A DNA stretch of 64,000 nt from Rutpela maculata (lineage: Eukaryota; Arthropoda; Insecta; Coleoptera; Cerambycidae). A program made the translations under genes and the position numbers. The stretch is taken from positions 35,581,920-35,645,919 of the forward strand of contig OW386285.2 in the NCBI GenBank assembly GCA_936432065.2. The letters run 5' to 3'. Under the pieces are notes generated by a model. The model was given only the letters and a program-made list of their open reading frames with translations, did no database searches and was not told where the DNA came from. This document shows, one piece after another, positions 56,152-64,000 of this stretch. The stretch's first letter is position 1, and each line of letters starts with the position of its first letter.

Positions 56152-56293
56152 AATTAGTATTCTTTTATAATTTGACGAAGATGTCTTATCAGTAAAATCA
56201 GTTATTCTCAGATCCATGTATCGGCATCGAGCAAGAATAACTATTTTTCAAAAATGTGTTTAAGAAGTTTAATTATTTAAATAATTAATATAA

Positions 56294-56947
56294 TTACTTC
56301 CATATCCAGTGGAAGTATAGTAACGACAAAAATCTTTTTTTTAATTTTTATTTTTCAAATAGGCTTAGAATGTCATGAAACGTCGAGATTTTAAGTTTGA
56401 GCGAAAAAAATTTTTCTGTGTCTGTAACTTTTTTTGTGCGCACGTTTACTCTGGAACCGTTTGAGATATTGACTTGAAATTTGGTACACATATGTACTTT
56501 AACGAGATATAGAACTAGATTATTTTCATCTTGATCCGTCAAAGGGTAAATTGGGGTAAATTTGGGGTAAATAGGTAAATCCAGCAGGTAAGAGTCCATA
56601 ACATTGGTATTTAATATATACAAGAGAAGCTAATGTCTCAAAAAAATGTTGGCATTAGCCACCCCCATTACCACCCCCACCCCATTATTAAAGGGGATGA
56701 AAAAAAAAATGTGATTTAGTATATGTACAAGAACCAGAAACCTCAAAATATTTTTTTACTTCATCCACCCCCACCCCACTATCGTTGTGGGGTATCGTTT
56801 TATGGGTTTTTGAGGTAGAGGATTTCAAATATTATATTATTAAAGTTCCATAAACAATTATTTCCACATACAAAATTTTTTCGTTGTGAGTGACTTGGGT
56901 AGAAAATCTGGATGTGGAAGTAGTGATTCCTTGGGCAGCGGTTTTTT
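56294..56947 (-). repeat. Family P copy 8, full length
   Basis: Inverse orientation, from TTACTTCCATATCCAGTGG to 'ttccttgggcagcggttttt'. The 91-codon ORF at 56348-56623 is repeat sequence. Confidence 0.9.
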
Positions 56948-56952
56948 AAATA

Positions 56953-58796
56953 GTTTTCATAAATGCAAATATTTCTTGAAGGTTTATGAAATATTCTATG
57001 AATTCCTTAAGAACTGGATTGTTTGACTGTATATTTGTTCTTAATAATATTTTAACATTAGTAGCCAGTACCTATATTTTTTTTACATCGAATACATGAT
57101 TCTTATATAGAGCAATGATTATTAACCCAAAGTATACCTTTATAATTCTAATTTATCTTATGTGTCCTAAAATGCAGTATCGTGTTTTAAATTTCAACAG
57201 TCTTAAGAATTGTATTATTACTTCCTTCTAGTAACTTTTTTAAAAATAATTAATTTCATTACCATTTTTTCTGTTAAATAAAAACTAAAAGTAGTTGTAA
57301 TATGTTTGCCTCCAATTCTGATTTCAGTATTGAAGGTTTGCCTTCCTAATCCTACTGGCACAGTATTTAATCTTAAATTGTAACTTAAACATATACCATG
57401 AGTGAATTACTAGACCAGATACTATTCCCTAATCACAGATAATTACTAAGTGAGTATACTGCCCAAATTTTACAATGGTACAGTAGGTCGGACATTGTGA
57501 GCAAAGAATATTCTTCAAAATTAAATTCTTAAAGGCAAATAGTGTTAAATAGCTCCGAAGGGAGCATCCTAGAAAAAAGTTCCAGGTGCTTTTAGTGTTT
57601 ATAGATTCAACCTATACGCTTCAGAAATATTGACCCATACTTTTGGGATGTCCGGTATAAAACATGATTTAAGGCACCATAGTGTCTATTTTTTATTTGA
57701 ACTAGGAATATAAGTGGAGAATTTAGTGTATGTAGTCTTCATTATTCTTCAAAGCAACCCTATAAGGTTTCATAAAACAAAGTTTGCATATTCTGCACAC
57801 ACGTTACTATTATACAGGAAAGCATTAATGAGATAGTAATCAAACCTTGTATCTTTCATGTATATTCTCATTCACGGTACCTAGTCCTACTTCTATGAAA
57901 TCTGATCATCTTTCGCATTATGACAAAAGTACAGTGTGTCTATTAATTAGATGACAAGGGGAAAATTAGAATTTTATTTTCATTAAAGGAGGTTTCGGGT
58001 TTCTATTTGCAAAAGTGCATCACTAAGATTAGTTCGTCTAACACCTTGCGATTTGAAGTAAAATAAAGTAGCCACACTTTCCAAAGAATACAATTTTAGC
58101 CGCACTTGAAGTTTATTTACTTTTTAGTAGCTATTTTCATGATTCGTAATATTCCTGTTGATAAAAATACTTTTACTGACATCCATTAATAGATCTCTCA
58201 ATGATCCAAATAATTTAGACGTAAAAAACAAGAAACGTATTACAGCAAAATCAAGAATGTAAACCTTACCTTAAAAGTACGGTACTGCTTATGTTGGTTT
58301 CAATTTAATATTATAAGTAAGGATAGAAAGTGCATTTCATTGTAAAAAAAACTTTACCAGTATTCTGAAACTATTGACTCAGCACATTAATGGCTTCATT
58401 CAAATAGTAGTAGTGCATGAATGCAATTGATATAAAACGGTACAGTATACTGAATGAATGAATAAATAAGCTGAAACTAAAAGTTATTAGAAAATAATCG
58501 GATTTGACTAATCTAATGAAGGAAGTAATGTTCGATGAAAGTCTGACATGCTTGAGAATTTCGCTAAAAATTTTAATTGAATTTTATAGAAAACTCCTTT
58601 GGAATTGAAAAATATTACACTTTTGGACATTATGCACATGCTTAAGAATATGATTTTGCAGAGTGAGAGGGAAATATGCGTTTATTTTCGATTTATTATA
58701 AATATTTCAAAAGTCCTGAATGGTATAATGTTTAAAATAGTTTTCAGTTACTTCCCATTGCTCTAAAGAATACAATCATATACAGTTTTTATTATA
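56953..58796. other. No gene recognised
   Basis: AT-rich sequence without motifs, tandem repeats or inverted repeats that I could see; one of the least structured parts of the window. Confidence 0.4.
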
Positions 58797-59134
58797 TACA
58801 GTTTTCATCATAACTCCCTCCACCATCCGCATTACCACCCACCCCCCCCCCCCTCTTAAAAAGGAGGTAAAAAATAAAATTGTGATTTAGAGCATGTACA
58901 AAAACCAATGGCTCAAAAATTTTTTGGCATCAGCCTCCCCCTATATCCGCTACTGTGTGGCATATCATTTTGTTTTTGGGGTAAACAATTTCAAATATTA
59001 TATTAATAAAGTTCTATAAACAACTATTTTTACAAAGTGGTATGCAAATATAGTATCAACATTTTTGTCGTTGTAAGAGACTTGGTTAGGAAATCTGGAT
59101 GTGGATGTAGTGATTCCTTGGTCAGCGGTTTTTT
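58797..59134 (-). repeat. Family P copy 9, truncated
   Basis: From the 'ccacccaccccccccccccc' block to 'ttccttggtcagcggtttt'. The hairpin end is missing. Confidence 0.85.
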
Positions 59135-59370
59135 AAGAGAATTCGTAGAAGCCCAGAAGCCACTCAATTCAATGCCATTTATTTATTTTGTAGAATTGAA
59201 ACATTTTATTTGAGCTGATGTTTTTCTTTACCTGTCAGAAGTAAGAAACAATTAAACAAAATCCAGAAATAAGCAATTTTATAAGCTTTAGTTAGAAAAA
59301 TAATAACTTTGAAAAATGGGATCCATGGGGACAAATTCTTCCTCGCTGTTCAAGCTGCTTAAGTTCCCGT

Positions 59371-60549
59371 TCAATTTTGGTTTTCCTTTTTTGACAGTCT
59401 CAGTTTTATTTTTGCTTTCTTTGCTTTGTCAATTTTCCTTTTCTTTTGTTCTTTTTTTCTGGATGCTTCTTCCTCTATTTGTACGACAATATAATTTACT
59501 GATATACTTTTACCAGATTCCACTTTATATTTTTTTCCTGCTTTCGATGGTTCTCCACGGCCAAATATGTTAGCTTCGAATATTTCCGTTAGCGAGGCAG
59601 CCATTTCGGCTCCATTTTCTGCCACTGTATCCTGTGTGAGTTTATTCATAATTTTGTTTCTAGAGATAGAGGCGATAGAGGCTAGCTTTGCCTCAAATCC
59701 TGATTTGATAATTTTAACTCTGTTAATTTCTGTATCATTTAAAGCGTTCTTAAGAAGGTGGGGAAAATGGTCCTTTCTTATTGCTCCTTTATTATGTTTC
59801 TTCCATTCACGCAGAATTTTCCTTCAAGCCCCTTTGAGAGGTTTGAAGCAGGAAACATCCAAAGGCTGTGTTAAATGTGTAATTAGAGTTACGTGGCTCA
59901 TCAAGTTATCATCTACAAGCACTTTTCGCCCTGGAGGGAGTGACTTACAGTATATTAAGACTATGATCCGGAACCAGTCAGAAAAAACTGTTGAATCGAA
60001 CTAACCTGACTACATACGGTTGCACTCTGGACCATGTTCCGTCCACGTTGATCATAGGTTATCTGCCTTATAAACTATATATTGGTGGTGAAAGTGGCCT
60101 GAAGCCGTATATTCAAACATAACGGATGTGGCAGTTTTGGAAGAATCCATTATTTTTTCTTCCTTTTACCATTCCAACGCACAATGAGTTTGTCTCGTCA
60201 TTGTAATTTGGTCTAACGGACAATAAAGATATTATTATTATTATTATTATTTCATCGGAAAATACATCCTGCAAGTTCTTGGTAAGATTGTCAAAAAAAG
60301 TATTAACAACGGAATGGCTTACTGTTGCTCCTTTATTGCCTGAGAAAATCTGCTTGACAGTTATTTATGCCTTTAGGTGCAGTCTTCTTACTTTCTGCTA
60401 ATCATGGCAATGGGAATTGCAAATTTTTCTGACACATCCGTTAAAGTAACTGCCCCACTTCTATAACATTCCACAGTTTCCAGTAGTGTGGCGTGACTGT
60501 AGTTCTGATAATTCTTAGTGCCTACACGTCTTTTATATTTTCTTACCAT
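59371..60549 (-). pseudogene. pogo-type transposase, broken but readable N- to C-terminus
   Basis: From the right: MVRKYKRRVGTKNYQNYSHA, TLTDVSEKFAIPIAMISRK (a psq-type helix-turn-helix), a decayed part, FSGNKGATVSHSVVNTFFDN, an inserted LINE tail (60185-60252), then SVMFEYTASGHFHHQYIVYK, STWTEHGPECN and FDSTVFSDWF. Then VLVDDNLMSHVTLI, HLTQPLDVSCFKPLKGA (stop) and RKILREWKKHNKGAIRKDHF. The end, from 59649 down, is charged and lysine-rich (RKKEQKKRKIDKAKKAKIK). This is the order of pogo/Tigger-like enzymes: N-terminal HTH, then the DDE domain with the second Asp in L(V/I)DDN. The first catalytic Asp block (NVDET) fell in the interrupted part. No TIRs resolved. Confidence 0.88.
60185..60252 (+). 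mobile_element. LINE 3' tail insertion with (ATT)n
   Basis: 'ggacaataaagatattatta' with seven or so ATT units interrupts the pogo-type transposase between its central and DDE parts. Short 5'-truncated LINE tails ending in ATT repeats are common in insects. Confidence 0.6.
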
Positions 60550-61434
60550 TTTTCAAGTTACCTCTGATATGCACCAAAAAAAAAAAATAAGATACGGCCG
60601 TAGCTTCCCAAAAGGTCTTTGTAAAAAGTTGGGTTAGCATATTCGTAACAACACAATACATATTACGGAAAAATATATTTGCACACTCTGGCTTCCATCT
60701 GCGCAGTCAAAAGTATTCACAACATAAAAAACTACCCTTTTCTCATCTTTTTTGCACTATTTATTTCAGCAGCAACAGGCGCTTACCGCGACTACCTGAG
60801 CACATAATGGATTTATACAAGAACCTCAAACGCCAGGGATAGCCAGATCAAGCAAATCTGTCCGCACAGTGCCGCCATTATAGTCTGGTGATTTTAGATT
60901 CAAAAATAACGATTTCTCGGAAAGTTTTGGAACAAGCCAAAAATTAGCCTACCCCCTACAGAATTTCCTCAGGAATCCGAAAAAAATAGTGTTGACCACT
61001 CAAAATGGCGGCTTTAATTGTTATTCAACTTTTTGTAAACAAAATGAATTTTGCAACTTACTTGTTTGCTTATATCTTTGCTTCTAAAGGTCGTAGAAAA
61101 ACGTTCGACCAGTCAATATCTTCGTTACGGGTTCCCTTATAAGGAAGGTGTATGCAAAGAACAAGTTTTTGATTGTTAATAATATTTTATGACAAGAAAC
61201 TAAAAAAATTGAATTTCTCGATCCTCGAACTTTGAAGTACTGTAGAGACAAATATAAAATCTGCATGTTAACGATATTATGAGAAGTAGTACATATTTTT
61301 ACCCTTAATGAAATGCACTTTTTCCCGTTGCAAAACATTAATTATTTTTTTTTGCAATTAATTTATAAAAAAAAAAATTCAAACTGTTATACTAAAAGAT
61401 CATATTAATATTTTACAGTTCTGTTTCGACAGAA
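60550..61434. other. No gene recognised
   Basis: No coding similarity. The segment 60890-61080 is moderately less AT-rich and may belong to an unidentified element. Confidence 0.35.
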
Positions 61435-62115
61435 ACATTGTATTTGACGTACATTTACATAATCAGAAAGAATATTTCAAAAAAATTTTAATTTGCGACT
61501 TTTTTACGCAAAAAATCAATTTTGCAACTTAAACAAATGTAAATATCTCAGTGGATTTTGAATAAAATTTATTGCAACTAACGGCATTTTAATTGTCATA
61601 AAAAACACAAATTTAAGAAAAAAAATTTTTTGCTCCGATGCTTTGGAGCCGAGATATGAAGATTTCACGTTTTTTGTGATTACGGCGAAATTTGAAAATA
61701 TTCTTACTTAAAAATTTAACTGAATATACCTCAGTGTGTATTATCACTTACAAAAAGTGCCATGTCTATATATCTAGATGGGCCATGGAAAAAAAATCGA
61801 GAAAATTGCATCCTTGACGCTCGCGTTCATGCTAGACGCCAGATTCCCCTCCCCCTTCACTGCTAATGGCGTACTTGGACAGTTTTACCCCGGCGGCAGC
61901 TTTATTTCTCTTTTTCGCGGCTTCAAGAGTGGCTAGATGAACGTTTTTTTTTTTAATTCAACTTATTTTTTTCTCAGCTTTCCGATTATTCGATTATTTT
62001 TCAATTATGCAATTACGTTGCTCCGCAAAAAGAATTTGTAATACAGCGGCTTTATTATTTTATTATTATAGATAGAATAATTTCAGTAGTTTATCATCAA
62101 ACATCTTATACTTAA

Positions 62116-62702
62116 TTATTTCCACATCCAGTGGAAGTATAGTAACGCAAAAACAAAATTGTAAAAATTTTTATTTTTTAAATAGGCTTAGAATGTTATG
62201 AAATGTCGAGATTTTAAGTTTGAGCAAAACAGTCTGTCGCTCTGTCGGTCGGTCCGTCTGTAACTTTTTTGTGCGCACGATTACTCTGGAACCGTTTAAT
62301 ATATTGACTTGAAATTTGCTACATGTATGTATTTTAACGAGATTTTGATCTTATTCCGTTGAAGGGTTGGGGGAAATGGGTGTAAATGGGTAAATTAAGC
62401 AAGTAAGAGTCCATAAAATTGGTATTTAGTATAAATAAGAGAAGCTAAGGTCCCAAAAAATGTTTTGGTATTAGCCACCCCCGTTACCACCCCCACCCTA
62501 TTATTAAATAATATTGTGATTTAGTGTGTATATAAGAAGCAATGGCCTCAATTTTGTTTTCTAATTCATCCACCCCCACTACCACCGTTCCTACCCCCAC
62601 TACCGATGTGACATATCGTTTTATTGGTTTTTTTTTTCGTTGTGAGAGACTTAGATAGAAAATCTGGATGTGGAAGTAGTGATTCCTTAGGCAGCGTTTT
62701 TT
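62116..62702 (-). repeat. Family P copy 10
   Basis: Inverse orientation from 'atttccacatccagtggaag' to 'ttccttaggcagcg', inserted between the arms of the 2.3-kb element. Confidence 0.88.
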
Positions 62703-62830
62703 TACAATTTTACAAACATTCTATAATTTAAGCAATCACGCATTATTGTTATGTTATGAATTAGATGTTTATTTCGCTGTTTAAAACAAATTAAATCAAT
62801 ATTGATGTCTGTCAGTTTAAATTAAATGAA

Positions 62831-62980
62831 ATGCAAGAAAATGAGGAAGTTATTGGAAATCTTTGTATAAATAATAACGATGATGACAATGATTGTCTGT
62901 ACGCAGAAATGCGAGACGAAACGGACAGCGAGTCCGACACAGGAAATCACCCTAAAAAAAAAACGAGGACAGAAAAATAA
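62831..62980 (+). CDS. 49-codon acidic ORF at the centre of the inverted repeat
   Basis: Reads MQENEEVIGNLCINNNDDDN, DCLYAEMRDETDSESDTGNH and PKKKTRTEK, then a stop. It is low-complexity acidic with a basic end that could be a nuclear localisation signal. Such acidic starts are seen at the N-termini of several transposases (for example piggyBac-like). It may be the last remnant of the element's own gene. Too short to assign. Confidence 0.3.
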   Translation: MQENEEVIGNLCINNNDDDNDCLYAEMRDETDSESDTGNHPKKKTRTEK

Positions 62981-63721
62981 GCTTTAGTTTGTACATTCAA
63001 TAAATTAATTTTTAAATACAAAATGTATACCTTTTTTATCCACAATAAGAGTAAAAACTAGTCACTCATCAATGTCTTATCAAATAAATTGTATGTAATC
63101 TTTACATATTTATTTTATGAAGCAACGTAATTGAATGATTGAAAAATAATCGAATAATCGGAAAGCTGAGAAAAAAAAAATAAGTTGAATTAAAAAAAAA
63201 GTCCATCTAGCCACTCCTGAAGCCAAGAAAAAGAGAAATTAAGCTGCCGCCGCGGTAAAACTGTCCAAGTACGCCACTAGCAGTAAAGGGGGAGGGGGAT
63301 CTGGCTTCTAGTGTGAGCGCGAGCGCCAAGGATGTAATTTTCTCGATTTTTTTTCCATGGCCCATCTAGATATATAGAATGGTACTTTATGTAAGTGATA
63401 ACACACACTCTGAGGTATATTCGGTTAAATTTTCAAGTAAAAATATTTTCAAATTTCGCCGTAATCACAAAAAAACGTGAAATCTTCATATCTCGGCTCC
63501 AAAGCATCGGAGCAAAATTTTTTTTTTTTTGAATTCGTGTTTTTTTATGTCAATTAAAATGCCGTTAGTTGCAATAAATTTTATGCAAAATCCACTGAGA
63601 TATTTACATTTGTTTAAGTTGCAAAATTGATTTTTTGCGTAAAAAAGTCGCAAATTAAAATTTTTTTGCAATATTCTTTTTGATTATGTAAATGTACGTC
63701 AAATACAATGTCTTTACCGGG

Positions 63722-64000
63722 ATGAAGTAAAAAAAATATTTTTAGGTTTCTGGTTCTTGTACACACACTAAATCACAAATTTTTTTTCATCCCCTTTAAT
63801 AAGGAGGTGGGGGTGGTAATGGGGGTGGCTAATGCCAAACATTTTTTTGAGACCATAGCTTCTCTTGTATATATTAAATACCAATTTTATCAACTCTTAC
63901 CTGCTTGATTTACCCATTTACCCCAAATTTACCCCAATTTACCCCCCCACCCTTAGTCGGAACAACATGAAAATATAATCTAGTTCCAGATCTCGTTAAA
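63722..64000 (+). repeat. Family P copy 11, cut by the window edge
   Basis: Begins inside the family at 'gatgaagtaaaaaa', right after the inverted-repeat element, and runs to the end of the window through 'accccaatttaccc' and 'tctagttccagatctcgtta'. Confidence 0.88.

Larger units (their letters stand above)
61435..63711. mobile_element. 2.3-kb inverted-repeat element
   Basis: The arms 61435-62025 and 63119-63711 pair over about 590 bp: ACATTGTATTTGACGTA at the outer end, 'ttttgcaacttaaacaaatg', 'gctccgatgctttggagc', 'atatatctagatgggccatg' and 'cgattattcgattatttttc' all recur inverted. The centre holds family P copy 10 and a small acidic ORF. ORFs within the arms are mirror artefacts. No transposase recognised. 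Confidence 0.88.

Noticed and set aside
59316..60004. Plus-strand ORFs of 85 and 145 codons
   Set aside because: They are the antisense of the pogo-type transposase, whose minus-strand reading has clear DDE-family motifs.

Overview
The window looks like a stretch of repeat-rich arthropod, probably insect, nuclear DNA. It is strongly AT-rich, has no bacterial gene packing, no rRNA and no intact long reading frame. Nearly everything recognisable is a decayed transposable element: Jockey-like and R1/R2-like LINEs, Ty3/gypsy, piggyBac, pogo, Harbinger-like, hAT, and foldback elements with very long inverted repeats. I cannot name the species. A beetle or hemipteran would fit, but that is impression rather than evidence.

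Layout. 0.5-5.8 kb: a giant, diverged inverted repeat with a broken nuclease-like gene at its centre (the 'GCDTT' family: EDTD and GCDTTS motifs, then a Cys-rich tail). 7.2-11.4 kb: a Harbinger-like transposase pseudogene split by a 3.1-kb long-inverted-repeat transposon (CACAGGCCCAC ends, TTA target duplication). 12.6-17.6 kb: another long inverted repeat. It holds a 1.5-kb foldback with the same kind of ends (CACAGCCCCAC, TAA duplication) and a 1.1-kb TA-flanked element carrying a second GCDTT gene fragment. 18.2-22.3 kb: a foldback element, a reverse transcriptase scrap, a set of hairpin repeats and a 2.1-kb inverted-repeat element. 23.7-25.9 kb: an element with an 8-bp CCTCAAAT duplication and GGAATTAGTG minisatellites at both ends. 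28-32 kb: LINE fragments and a piggyBac ruin. 34.6-36.1 kb: a gypsy integrase broken by a hairpin element, plus a 5S-like retroposon. 37.4-41.3 kb: a hAT element inside a foldback. 41.2-46.3 kb: LINE scraps, a further member of the CAC-ended family with its own insertion, and a three-level nest (LINE inside a tRNA-like SINE inside an inverted-repeat element). 46.9-47.5 kb: a hAT-type hairpin. 49-55 kb: R2-like and Jockey-like LINE remains. 59.4-60.5 kb: a pogo-like transposase readable from its N-terminal DNA-binding domain to the DDE region. 61.4-63.7 kb: a long inverted repeat with a small acidic ORF.

A roughly 650-740 bp repeat (called family P here, with ACTTCCACATCCAG near its ends) occurs about eleven times, often as inverted pairs, and runs off the right edge.

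The two most interesting threads are: (1) the mobile GCDTT gene family, whose motif order resembles FEN1/XPG-type nucleases followed by a CXC-like Cys cluster; and (2) the CAC-ended, TWA-targeting long-inverted-repeat family, whose subterminal regions repeat a motif like CGCTGANNACGAATCTGA and which is linked to an unnamed 'FPEN...SEEQGxRxHQD' transposase. Translations, repeat pairings and family assignments were made by eye, without database searches.
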